64,000 bases of DNA. It comes from Paraburkholderia youngii. Its GTDB lineage: Bacteria; Pseudomonadota; Gammaproteobacteria; Burkholderiales; Burkholderiaceae. Shown one piece after another: positions 23,845 to 32,276 of the stretch; position 1 is the first letter of the stretch; the number at the start of each line of letters is the position of its first letter. The stretch spans positions 620,001 through 684,000 of the forward strand of contig NZ_JAALDK010000002.1 in NCBI RefSeq assembly GCF_013366925.1. The letters run 5' to 3'. The notes below the pieces were generated by a model. It had not been told where the DNA came from. It saw only the letters and a list, made by a program, of their open reading frames with translations, and did no database searches. The translations under genes and the position numbers were made by a program.

Positions 23845-25068
23845 TCACGCGCAACACATCGCAGCTCGCATCTGTGCGAACCCCTCCCGATAGCGAGCGG
23901 CGAGGTATGCGGCCGTCCGCCTCAGCAACACCCGGTCGATCGCCAGGGCATCGAGCATTGCTTCCGAAAGCGCCTCGATCCCGACGCTGCCCGGCACGGC
24001 CGCTGGCTCCCACGTCGCGGCAAACGCGGACTGTTTCGTCGTGTCATGCGCGCGCGCCGGATGAACGAAATTCACCCGCGGCACACCGAACGCCATCGCG
24101 ACGATCCGTCCATGCAGGCTGCTTCCCGCATAGGCCGTGGCATCCGCGATCAGTGCGCAGATGTCCCATATCTCCAGCGATCGAAAGAGTTGCGTACGTG
24201 AGACCTTCATCCGCGCCGCAATCCGTTCGTAGCACGCCATGTCGTCATGCCAAGGCGCGGCACCCGCTCGAAAAAACACAATACCAAGCCCGCTCTCGTT
24301 CGACACACGATCGAGCTCGCGCGCCAGCACACCGAGCGTTCTATCGTCGCCGAAGTCCGCACTGAACTGCACGGCGACATATCCATCGGGAAACGTCCGC
24401 TGCAAGTTCGCCACGCCGCTCGGCTCCGTGTGCGCGCGAATGGTCGCGCCGAACAACTCGGCCACCATCACCGCCGGGTCCGGCACGAGCCGCGCGGGAA
24501 TGCCAGCCGCGGCGAGCCCAATCTGCGTGTTGACGTCGCGCACGCTGACGTCGTCGGCTTGCGTGAGCTTCGACAGGACTTCTGCTCGCATGCAGGAGTC
24601 CAGCCGCTCGACATCGACGCCACCAACCGCTTGATAAATGACGCTCGACGCAAAGGGAAACATCTCACGAGACGCCATGTAGGGGGCAAGCGCATCGAGA
24701 CCCGTCAGCGCACGTGCCCACGAGCGTCGCTCACCGCGATGTGTATCTAGTCGCGCGATGATCTTCTGTGCCTCGTCCCGCGGCAGCAGCATCACCGCCG
24801 CCTCCCAGTCGCCGCAAGTCAGGATCTCGCCGCCTGCGTGCACGATATGCACGCGATCCTTGCCGCGTTCGGCGGCCAATTGCGCGAGCGCCTGTACAGT
24901 GTGGCCACCGTAGACGCGCAGGTCGCGCTGCGCGAGCCCGGCGAAGATCACGCGCTCGCACGCAAGCAGTTTTGCGACGACATGAGGGAACAGCAGGTCA
25001 CCCAGGTTGTGGCGATCGAAGGCGCCGAACAGCACTACCGCATCATGTTTTCCAGTGTCTCGCATCAT
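23845..25068 (-). CDS. Polysaccharide pyruvyl transferase family protein
   Basis: A 407-residue protein of the PF04230 family. The N-terminal AVVLFGAFDRHNLGDLLFP and the C-terminal ALIADATAYAGSSLHGRIVAMAFGVPRVNF are the family hallmarks. Members add pyruvyl ketals from phosphoenolpyruvate to exopolysaccharide sugars, but many remote members have unproven activity. The start overlaps the stop of the upstream flippase-like gene by four bases (ATGA, 25065-25068), so the two are translationally coupled. No glycosyltransferases or polymerase genes are next to it, so this is not an ordinary capsule cluster. Confidence 0.85.
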   Translation of the reverse strand: MMRDTGKHDAVVLFGAFDRHNLGDLLFPHVVAKLLACERVIFAGLAQRDLRVYGGHTVQALAQLAAERGKDRVHIVHAGGEILTCGDWEAAVMLLPRDEAQKIIARLDTHRGERRSWARALTGLDALAPYMASREMFPFASSVIYQAVGGVDVERLDSCMRAEVLSKLTQADDVSVRDVNTQIGLAAAGIPARLVPDPAVMVAELFGATIRAHTEPSGVANLQRTFPDGYVAVQFSADFGDDRTLGVLARELDRVSNESGLGIVFFRAGAAPWHDDMACYERIAARMKVSRTQLFRSLEIWDICALIADATAYAGSSLHGRIVAMAFGVPRVNFVHPARAHDTTKQSAFAATWEPAAVPGSVGIEALSEAMLDALAIDRVLLRRTAAYLAARYREGFAQMRAAMCCA

Positions 25069-26123
25069 GATTTGCGACCGACCCTCTGCGAAGGGCGGCT
25101 ACGGTGTTCACCGGGTTCCGCTGCGGCGCCACCTGCCGTCGCATTGGCCGGAGCCCGCCGCTTGTCGCGCCATTCCTCCACCTGCCAGGCAATCAGCCCA
25201 GGCAGAAAAACGATGATGTCACGAAAACGGCGCGCACCCGCGAGCGCGAGGCAAAGCTGCGGAGGAAAACCAAGCACCGTACCGATCAGCAGAAATCCAC
25301 CTTCCTGAACGCCGAGCGCGCCAGGCACAAAGAACGCGACGCTGCTGAGCGCCTGGATCAGCGACTCCAGCACGAGTGCCTGAAGGAAACTTGCTTTGGC
25401 CGACAGAAAATAGAGCGCGAGCCACAGCTCGAGCGCGGTCGCGATGCATTGGAGTGATTGCCAGACGAGCAGGTAACGGATGATCACACCGGGCTGATGC
25501 CAGAGGTCGCTAATCGACTGATCGATGCGCACCGACTCGCCGACGAGCGAGCGGAATTTGCCGCTGGTGATGCGATTGAACAGCTTCGTCAGACGGGCGA
25601 ACGGACTCGCTCGCTGCACGAACGAAAACGCCAGAAGCAGAACCGCCAGAATGGCGATGCCGCCTCCGAGCCTGGCTGCGAGGTGCAACGCCGTGGCGCC
25701 GGCATGGGCGATCAGATAGCCGATGGCCGCAATGGCGAACAGCATTTCGCTGATCAGCGTCAGCTGGAGATCGACGACGAGGCTCGCCATGGCGGGGGCC
25801 GGCTCCATGCCCCATTTGCGCATCATGCGAAAGGTCACGACTTCGCCGCCCACTCGTGCGACGGGCAACATGCCGTTCACGGACTCCCGAATCCAGACGA
25901 GGCGCAGTACGGCGAACAGATTCGGGCGTAGCGGGCCGCGCATCAGCATCTGCCAATTCCTCGCGTTGGCGAGCATCGGCAGAACATGGACCATCCCTGC
26001 AAGCGCGAGCCCGGCGCCGGCTGCGCGCATCAAACCGAGCACCTTTTGCGCGTCGACGTGCCAGACGAGCCAGACCGCGATCGCCAGGCCGGCAAGTGCG
26101 GCAACCCGGGCGAGATATTTCAT
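25065..26123 (-). CDS. Flippase-like membrane protein (LPG synthase TM region / HpnL-like)
   Basis: A 352-residue inner-membrane protein with about eight helices. It has the YbhN/UPF0104 features: LANARNWQMLMRG near residue 53, the IRESVNGMLPVARVGGEVVTFRMM segment (the family's conserved N-x-x-P-x-R-x-G-G-E core, near 82-100), and SSVAFFVPGALGVQEGGFLLIG near 265. The latter two match the hopanoid-associated HpnL subgroup and the transmembrane part of lysylphosphatidylglycerol synthase. A lipid-flipping or lipid-linked glycan role is likely. The last 30 residues are Ala/Gly/Arg-rich. It overlaps the downstream pyruvyl-transferase gene by four bases. Confidence 0.87.
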   Translation of the reverse strand: MKYLARVAALAGLAIAVWLVWHVDAQKVLGLMRAAGAGLALAGMVHVLPMLANARNWQMLMRGPLRPNLFAVLRLVWIRESVNGMLPVARVGGEVVTFRMMRKWGMEPAPAMASLVVDLQLTLISEMLFAIAAIGYLIAHAGATALHLAARLGGGIAILAVLLLAFSFVQRASPFARLTKLFNRITSGKFRSLVGESVRIDQSISDLWHQPGVIIRYLLVWQSLQCIATALELWLALYFLSAKASFLQALVLESLIQALSSVAFFVPGALGVQEGGFLLIGTVLGFPPQLCLALAGARRFRDIIVFLPGLIAWQVEEWRDKRRAPANATAGGAAAEPGEHRSRPSQRVGRKS

Positions 26124-26245
26124 AAGCTGGTGGCAGCGTCCTGTCGGATGTTTTCAGGTATCGAACCGCGAGCCTCGGTTCGAGCTGCCGCATAATTCGT
26201 TCCCCGCGCCGGGAGAATGCTGTGTTATTTGCTGTCTGGCACCAG

Positions 26246-26443
26246 TCAACGGACCCTTGCGAACGCACGCAGCACAGCGTCGCCACGCGGCGTCACGTGA
26301 GGAAGCCGGAAGCCCGAGCCAGCTGGCTCATTCGTGATCAACTGCAGTTCGCGCAGCGCGCCAAGCTCTGCCCGATCCAGATCGATTCGTTCAGGCGCAT
26401 CCTTCAACAGCAGCAGCGTGGCCACTTCGTGCGGGCTCAACAT
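26246..26443 (-). CDS. Small protein of unknown function
   Basis: A 65-residue protein (MLSPHEVATLLLLKDAPERIDLDRAEL...) that reads like a compact winged-helix: predicted helices at 4-14 and 22-35, then a short beta hairpin around PHVTPRGDAVLRAF. ATG 26443 has GAGG eight bases upstream. This size and start are familiar from small uncharacterised Burkholderiales proteins, though I cannot name a family. It precedes the flippase-like gene on the same strand, 120 bases away. Confidence 0.65.
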   Translation of the reverse strand: MLSPHEVATLLLLKDAPERIDLDRAELGALRELQLITNEPAGSGFRLPHVTPRGDAVLRAFARVR

Positions 26444-26550
26444 ATCGCTTACCTCGCGGCGGGAAGGAACGACGGGTGACCAGATCCGGCCACGGCTGCA
26501 TCCGCAGCACGCGAGAACCGGACCCGGCAGGATGTGTGAAAGCTTGTCGC

Positions 26551-27096
26551 CTATCGGGTCGACGAGCGGCGTGCGCGAGGCGGACTTCGGCGTTCCGGCG
26601 TGTCAGGGGTCGCCTTTGCAACGCGTTCGAGAATGGCGCGGACCATTTCCTCTACGTCTGCTTCGGCGACGGATTCGCCGGCCCGCTGCTCCTGCGGCGA
26701 CGCGATGTCCTCGCTCAGCGTCGGGTCGACACCCGTTGCGCAGGCCGGCTGCTCAGCGGACATGGTGCCCTCCTGGAGCTCATGCGCGTCGTCGTGATTG
26801 CTAACGGCACGGCACGGCGTGATGGTTTCCGACGCGATATCCATCCAGCCGCGCGTGTAATCGGCGAACTGCAGGACGAGCCAAGGCATCACATCGGCCT
26901 GGCGTCTGATCAACTGTTCAGGTGTCTGGGCGCGCCATACGCTTTCCCAGTGCAGCGCGGCACCTGTGACCGCGGACCTGCACGTGTCGACGTTCAGTCT
27001 CATCAGCGCCCAAAAGCCGGCGACGAGCTGGTTCGGCAGTTGCGACACGTCGGTCGGAACGGATAGGGCAAATGGCATCTGTTTTGGGCTGCTCAC
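26551..27096 (-). CDS. Phasin-family protein
   Basis: A 181-residue protein starting at GTG 27096, with GAGAG upstream. Residues 10-95 match the phasin helical region: QLPNQLVAGFWALMRLNVDTCR, then the typical QTPEQLIRRQADVMPWLVLQFADYTRGWMDIAS. Phasins coat polyhydroxyalkanoate granules. After about residue 105 comes a low-complexity acidic stretch and a basic Pro/Arg tail, longer than the core needs. No PHA synthase or other PHA gene is nearby. Confidence 0.8.
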   Translation of the reverse strand: MSSPKQMPFALSVPTDVSQLPNQLVAGFWALMRLNVDTCRSAVTGAALHWESVWRAQTPEQLIRRQADVMPWLVLQFADYTRGWMDIASETITPCRAVSNHDDAHELQEGTMSAEQPACATGVDPTLSEDIASPQEQRAGESVAEADVEEMVRAILERVAKATPDTPERRSPPRARRSSTR

Positions 27097-27424
27097 GGGA
27101 TATCTCTCAGGTTCTCGCGGACACGGTGATCGCTGCCACTGCGATTCGTGAAGGTCGTTCCCACGCCGGGCCGTCGGTCGGGCAGACGGTCTGAAGCCGT
27201 CTTAGAGCAGTCATTCTAACTTTGTTAAGTCGGATTCCAAATTTCGAGAGCCAGGGAGTTTCCCCGATATGTGGGAAATGCGCGCCTATGATGAGCGGGC
27301 GAGACGCGACGGAGTCAACCGGAATTGCGAGCGACGGGCGACGAAGCGAGTGCCAGATACTTGCGCCTGGCATCGAGGTTCGAGAGGGAGTTTGCGGTCG
27401 ATGAACCGCAAGGAGCGGCGCGGC
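27097..27424. other. Intergenic region upstream of the phasin gene
   Basis: I see no gene in these 328 bases. A TTTCCC-N8-GGGAAA symmetry lies near 27256-27275 and the part next to the phasin start is moderately AT-rich; neither is strong enough to call an operator or promoter. Confidence 0.35.
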
Positions 27425-27619
27425 TTAATGCACGGTTCCAAAGAACAGTTGCGCACCCTCCTCCGGCGTCAACCCCGCGGTGAAGTAGGATTCGAGGCGC
27501 ATGGCCTTTGCATCGTCGAGCAGAAAAGGCGGCCGTACGAGGCCCGCTGCGACGGCATGGTCATACCATCGGCTTATCCACGCCCGCAATTCGATTTCAC
27601 TCGCCGATAGCACTTCCAT
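27425..27619 (-). CDS. Small protein of unknown function
   Basis: A 64-residue protein starting MEVLSASEIELRAWISRWYDHAV, with a second conserved-looking part LDDAKAMRLESYFTAGLTPEEGAQLFFG. ATG 27619 has GGGAGA with good spacing; GTG 27634 is possible. It is predicted to be helical and soluble. It lies downstream of nothing on its strand within 70 bases except the response-regulator gene whose stop is at 27690, so it may be the operon's second gene. Family not recognised. Confidence 0.65.
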   Translation of the reverse strand: MEVLSASEIELRAWISRWYDHAVAAGLVRPPFLLDDAKAMRLESYFTAGLTPEEGAQLFFGTVH

Positions 27620-27689
27620 GCGATGTTCTCCCACACCAGGTGTACCCGCGCGACGGGTTCGTTCGAAAGCATTGGTCCAGCTTCATCGA

Positions 27690-28322
27690 CTACTCGCTTA
27701 TCAAGCCGTGCCTGATCGCATAACGGATCACCTCCGCGTTATTCGAAAGACCCAGCTTTTGCATTAGCCGCATCTTGTGGGTGCTGATCGTCTTGGCGCT
27801 GAGCGAACACGCTTCCGCGATGTCATTGATGCTCCGGCCGCTCGCGATCAGCTGTAGCACCTGAAACTCCCGATCCGTCAGGACTTCGTGCGGCGGCACG
27901 TCTCCCGCATGCTTTTCAAAGACCATCGCGTCGACCAGTTTCGGGTCGATGAAGCGTCCGCCGTCGGCGAGCTTACGGATTGCCGCCAGCAATACGTCCG
28001 GATCGCTGTCCTTGGTCACGTAACCGGTCGCGCCTGCCCTCAGTGCGCGCGACGCCACCTGCGCCTCGTTGTGAATGCTGAGCACGAGCAGCGGCAACCC
28101 CGGTCGGTCCGAGCGCACGCGTCGGATCAGATCGACGCCGCTGATGCCGGGCATCGTCATGTCGAGCAACAGCAGGTCGATGTCACAGTTGCGAAGTTTG
28201 TCGATCACCTCGGAGCCGTGGCCAGCCTCCTCCACCACGATCATGTCCGCGGTAGTTGCGATGATCTGCTTGAGGCCGCCGCGCACGATCGCGTGATCGT
28301 CGGCGATGAGGATCTTGATCAT
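27690..28322 (-). CDS. NarL/FixJ-type response regulator
   Basis: A 210-residue two-component regulator. The receiver (1-120) is complete: acidic residues in IADDH at 8-9, phospho-acceptor Asp54 (LLLLDMTMPG), Ser/Thr in LVLSIH and Lys in YVTKDS. The LuxR-type helix-turn-helix (145-205) contains LTDREFQVLQLIASGRSINDIAEACSLSAKTISTHKMRLMQKL. It is of the UvrY/GacA/RcsB branch. ATG 28322 has GGGA upstream. The only histidine kinase in the window, the soluble hybrid kinase at 29852, lies 1.5 kb away and is a possible partner. Confidence 0.92.
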   Translation of the reverse strand: MIKILIADDHAIVRGGLKQIIATTADMIVVEEAGHGSEVIDKLRNCDIDLLLLDMTMPGISGVDLIRRVRSDRPGLPLLVLSIHNEAQVASRALRAGATGYVTKDSDPDVLLAAIRKLADGGRFIDPKLVDAMVFEKHAGDVPPHEVLTDREFQVLQLIASGRSINDIAEACSLSAKTISTHKMRLMQKLGLSNNAEVIRYAIRHGLISE

Positions 28323-28420
28323 GTCCCGAATCCGAACTCGTGCGTGAGGCGCCCGATTGGTGAAGCCTTGGCCCGATCATCTCGCATTCGCAGGACTCGC
28401 GGCCGGCAAGTTGCGCCCGG

Positions 28421-28738
28421 CTAGGTGACCAGCGAAAACGTCACCGGGGTTTCTGCCCGATCGACCAGTTCGTCGAGCCGGTCGACGAGTTGATCGAGCG
28501 CCACGAACGTGCCGGCATCGAAACCTTCCGCATGATCGCGGCGCAATTCCTTCAACGTCTGCTGCAAACGTCGTATCGCGACAGGACGGGTGTCGCGCAA
28601 CGGCCAGCAAAACAGCAGGTATGTCAGCGGTGTCAGGCTGCGCGCCTCGCACCACGTTTCGAACAGGCGCTGGCAAATTCTGTCGATCTCTTGCAAGCGC
28701 CTGCGTCGGTCCAGAAAGTCCGCAATCATTTTGCACAT
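28421..28738 (-). CDS. Small helical protein of unknown function
   Basis: A 105-residue protein starting MCKMIADFLDRRRRLQEIDRICQRLFETWCEARSL, with a hydrophobic middle (LTPLTYLLFCWPL) and a helical C-terminal half (VALDQLVDRLDELVDRAE). ATG 28738 has AAAGG upstream; the frame is open to 28897 but that extension looks non-coding. It precedes the response-regulator gene on the same strand by about 100 bases. Family not recognised; the regular heptad-like pattern suggests a small helical bundle. Confidence 0.55.
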   Translation of the reverse strand: MCKMIADFLDRRRRLQEIDRICQRLFETWCEARSLTPLTYLLFCWPLRDTRPVAIRRLQQTLKELRRDHAEGFDAGTFVALDQLVDRLDELVDRAETPVTFSLVT

Positions 28739-28947
28739 CGCCTTTCGATCTTCGCAAGCATCACCGATGATGGATGAACGGGCGCCAGCGTACAGTCGTC
28801 GGCGGCTGCAAATGACTACGGCAAAGCCTGATCCGGGCGTCAGGAAATCCTGAATCCCCCCGACACGCGCGGAAGTAAGCGGCCGCTGAAATGTCACCTG
28901 CGCTGCCCATTACAATGGTTGCTATCCTGGAGACGAATGCGACCGCC

Positions 28948-29718
28948 ATGCACCTTCCTTCGAGCCGCCGAGCGCAAAAACGAACCGCACAGCCAGCCTG
29001 GATCGCCGCATGTGTCGCGCTCCTGTTGTTGCCGCTCCCCCTTCCTGCCCAGGACGAAAACCCCGGTATCGCCTTTTCCACGAGCGAGCCCGGCGCATCG
29101 CTGCCCGCTGGCTGGAAGAACCTGCCGGTGGTGCGCGGCAAGCCCATCACGCAATACACGCTGGTTCAGGATGACCACACCACGGTGCTGCAGGCGGACG
29201 CGAACCGCTCCGCTTCTGCGTTGATGCACGAAGGGAATATCGATCTCGCGCGCACACCCGTCGTGGCATGGCGCTGGAAAGCGGATGGGCCGATCGCGGG
29301 CGCCGATAACCGCGTCGCGTCGAAGGAAGACGCGCCAGCGCGGCTGATGTTCATGTTCGACGGCGACAAGAGCAAGCTGTCGATGTTCGACCGGGCGAAG
29401 ATGGGGCTGGCCAAACAACTGAGCGGCGAAGACCTGCCCTATGCGACGTTGATGTACGTCTGGTCGACCAACGCCGCGCCGGGCACCGTCATTGCCAACC
29501 CCCGCACGAACCGCGTGCAGATGATCGTGGTCTCCGGTCAGCCCGGCGATGCGGGTCGCTGGCAAAGTCTGCGCCGAAATATCGTGCAAGACTACGAGCG
29601 GGTCTTTCACGAACCGCCAGGACGAATCACAGGCTATGGGCTGCTCACCGATACCGACAATACCGCTACCACGACACGCGCCTGGTACGGGGATGTCCAG
29701 TTCCTTCCCGGGCCTTGA
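28948..29718 (+). CDS. DUF3047 family exported protein
   Basis: A 256-residue protein with an N-terminal signal peptide (PAWIAACVALLLLPLPLPAQ, ending near residue 32). The remaining part matches DUF3047: GWKNLPVVRGKPITQYTLVQD, VVAWRWKADGPI, ARLMFMFDGD, LPYATLMYVWS and VFHEPPGRITGYGLLTDTDNTATTTRAWYGDVQF. The fold is probably a periplasmic beta-sandwich; no enzymatic role is known. ATG 28948 is preferred because it leads directly into the signal peptide; ATG 28915 or 28891 would add residues. It points toward the hybrid kinase 133 bases downstream. Confidence 0.82.
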   Translation: MHLPSSRRAQKRTAQPAWIAACVALLLLPLPLPAQDENPGIAFSTSEPGASLPAGWKNLPVVRGKPITQYTLVQDDHTTVLQADANRSASALMHEGNIDLARTPVVAWRWKADGPIAGADNRVASKEDAPARLMFMFDGDKSKLSMFDRAKMGLAKQLSGEDLPYATLMYVWSTNAAPGTVIANPRTNRVQMIVVSGQPGDAGRWQSLRRNIVQDYERVFHEPPGRITGYGLLTDTDNTATTTRAWYGDVQFLPGP

Positions 29719-29851
29719 TAACCCGGTGCGGTCGAACTGATCGAGCCGGTCGGCGTCACGCGGCCGGCTCGGGTCCCGAACCGATTCCCCGACCCTGTCC
29801 AGGTGTGGCATAACACGTGCTACCAGATCATATTCTTCAGGATCGAATCGC

Positions 29852-32236
29852 ATGAATCATTCGAAACCCGACGACTACCGAGCACCAGACGGCGCGCAAG
29901 CCGGTCCGTCCATGCCTGACGACTGGGCCCAGCGATGGATCGACTCCGTCATCGACTATGCGGTCATCGGACTTTCGCCGGAAGGCATCATCCGTACCTG
30001 GAACGTCGGCGGCGAGAAAATTCATGGCTTTCTGGCTGACGAAGTCATCGGGCAGCGCTTCGACATTTTCCACACGCAGGACGATCGCGACAAAGGCAGC
30101 GCCGCTGCGTTGCTCGATATCGCCCGCAGCACCGGCCGCTCCGAGTCCGAAGGCTGGCGCATCCGCAAGGACGGATCACGGTTCTGGGCCAATGTCGTGA
30201 TCACCGCTCTGACCGACGACACCGGGCGTGTGCTCGGCTTCGGCAAGATCGTGCGCGACATGACCGACAAGAAGACCGCGCACGATGCCGTCGTCGAGAG
30301 CGAACGGCGCTTTCGCATGCTCGTGAACGGAGTGACGGACTACGCGATTTTCATGCTTTCTCCCGCCGGGATCGTCACGAACTGGAACGCCGGCGCTCGC
30401 CGGATCAACGGGTATAGCGCCGAGGAAATCATCGGCTCGCACATGTCGCGCTTCTACACACCCGAGGATGCCGCGGCCGACCTGCCGCAACGGGGACTGT
30501 CGATCGCAGCCAGTGAGGGACGGTTCGAAGCCGAAGGGTGGCGGGTGCGCAAGGACGGCCGGCGCTTCTGGGCGCACGTGGTGATCGATGCAATCCGTGA
30601 CGAAGATGGGACGCTGGTCGGCTTTGCGAAAATCACGCGCGACATCACCGAGCGTATGGAAGCCAGCCGGATGCTGGAGGACACGCGCAAGGCGCTGTTC
30701 CAGTCGCAAAAGATGGAGGCAGTCGGCAAACTGACGGGCGGCGTTGCTCACGATTTCAACAATGTGCTGCAAATCCTGCGCGGCAATCTGGAATTGCTCG
30801 ACAGCCGGCATTCCCGCGACGAATGGACTCGCGAGCGCGTGGCAAAAGCGATAACAGCGGTCGAGCGCGGCTCGAAACTCGCGTCGCAACTGCTCGCGTT
30901 CGGACGGCGGCAGCCGCTACGGCCGGTCGTCATCAACCTGGCCTCCGCGCTTCGCGGCATGGACGATCTGCTGCGCCGGGCTCTCGACGAGACGATCGAC
31001 GTGGAAACGGTCGTCGCCGGCGGCTTGTGGAACACTCTCGTCGATATCCATCAGCTGGAAAACGTGATCCTCAATCTGGCGATCAACGCACGGGACGCGA
31101 TGTCCGAGGGCGGCAAGCTGACGATGGAGCTCTCCAATGCGATGCTGGACGACGAGTACGTCGCCTCGGTGCCGGACATCCAGGCTGGCCAGTACGTGCT
31201 GCTGGCCGTCACCGACACCGGCACAGGCATGCCGCCGGACGTGGTGGATCGCGCGTTCGATCCTTTCTTTACGACGAAACCGGAGGGAAGAGGAACGGGT
31301 CTCGGGCTCAGCATGGCATACGGCTTCGTCAAGCAGAGCGGCGGCCATATCAAGATTTACAGCGAGGTCGGGCACGGCACGACAGTCAAACTGTATCTGC
31401 CCCGCTCGGACCGGCCGGCAGTCGAACTGCCGCCACGCGTCACACCGGCTCCCAAGGGAGGATCGGAAACGATCCTCGTCGTGGAAGACGACAGGAACGT
31501 GCAATCGACCGCCCTCGACACGCTCTCGGACCTCGGTTACCGGGTCCTGAAAGCCGACGCCGCGGAGGAAGCGCTCGCCGTATTGCGCAGCGGCGTCCAT
31601 ATCGATCTGGTTTTTTCCGATGTCGTGATGCCGGGTCCGCTCCGCAGCACGGACATGGTCGCTCAGGGTCTGCGGCTGCTGCCGCATCTGAAGGTCCTTT
31701 TCACGTCGGGGTATACGCAGAACGCGATCGTCCATGGCGGCAGGCTCGACCCGGGCGTCGACCTGCTCAGCAAGCCGTACAGCCGCGAGCAGCTTGCGCG
31801 TAAGATCCGTCAGGTGCTCGATGTCGGCGACCCCGTGGGTAGCAAAACTTCGCGCGATGCGGCGCCCGGCGGCCCGGTCGCCCCTTTGCGTATCCTGCTG
31901 GTCGACGACGACGTGAACCTGGCTCAAGCGACCAACGAACTGATCGGCTTGCTTGGGCATGCGGGAAAATTCACGACGTCGCCGCGTGAGGCGCTCGAGT
32001 GGCTGGCAAATGAACCCTTCGACGTGCTGATCACGGACCTGCGGATGCCGGATATCGACGGTATCGAACTGGCGAAGCAGGCGACCGCGCGAGCGCCTTC
32101 ACTCCATGTCGTGTTTGCGTCGGGATACGCAAACCCGCAATTGCCATCGATGCCATTTCGCTGGACCGCATTGAGCAAACCGTTCACCATCGACGAACTC
32201 GCAAGCGTGCTGGCCGGCGTTCGTCAGCGGAAATGA
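29852..32236 (+). CDS. Soluble hybrid histidine kinase: PAS-PAS-HisKA-HATPase-REC-REC
   Basis: A 794-residue sensor kinase without membrane segments. Two PAS domains (about 25-145 and 150-270) carry near-identical GWRIRKDGSRFWANVVI and GWRVRKDGRRFWAHVVI strands and are followed by the kinase core. The phospho-acceptor is His300 (GGVAHDFNNVLQ), then N-box NLAINARDAM, G1 DTGTGMP, F-box FDPFFTTKPEGRGTGLGL. Two receivers follow: one starting ILVVEDD with Asp in LVFSDVVMPG, the other starting ILLVDDD with Asp in VLITDLRMPD. ATG 29852 has AGGA upstream. The signal is cytosolic and probably sensed by the PAS domains. It lacks an output domain, so a separate DNA-binding partner such as the 27690 regulator is expected. 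Confidence 0.93.
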   Translation: MNHSKPDDYRAPDGAQAGPSMPDDWAQRWIDSVIDYAVIGLSPEGIIRTWNVGGEKIHGFLADEVIGQRFDIFHTQDDRDKGSAAALLDIARSTGRSESEGWRIRKDGSRFWANVVITALTDDTGRVLGFGKIVRDMTDKKTAHDAVVESERRFRMLVNGVTDYAIFMLSPAGIVTNWNAGARRINGYSAEEIIGSHMSRFYTPEDAAADLPQRGLSIAASEGRFEAEGWRVRKDGRRFWAHVVIDAIRDEDGTLVGFAKITRDITERMEASRMLEDTRKALFQSQKMEAVGKLTGGVAHDFNNVLQILRGNLELLDSRHSRDEWTRERVAKAITAVERGSKLASQLLAFGRRQPLRPVVINLASALRGMDDLLRRALDETIDVETVVAGGLWNTLVDIHQLENVILNLAINARDAMSEGGKLTMELSNAMLDDEYVASVPDIQAGQYVLLAVTDTGTGMPPDVVDRAFDPFFTTKPEGRGTGLGLSMAYGFVKQSGGHIKIYSEVGHGTTVKLYLPRSDRPAVELPPRVTPAPKGGSETILVVEDDRNVQSTALDTLSDLGYRVLKADAAEEALAVLRSGVHIDLVFSDVVMPGPLRSTDMVAQGLRLLPHLKVLFTSGYTQNAIVHGGRLDPGVDLLSKPYSREQLARKIRQVLDVGDPVGSKTSRDAAPGGPVAPLRILLVDDDVNLAQATNELIGLLGHAGKFTTSPREALEWLANEPFDVLITDLRMPDIDGIELAKQATARAPSLHVVFASGYANPQLPSMPFRWTALSKPFTIDELASVLAGVRQRK

Positions 32237-32276
32237 CTGCATTTTCGCTCACCGGCGCGTCGTCGGGAGCCTCTCG

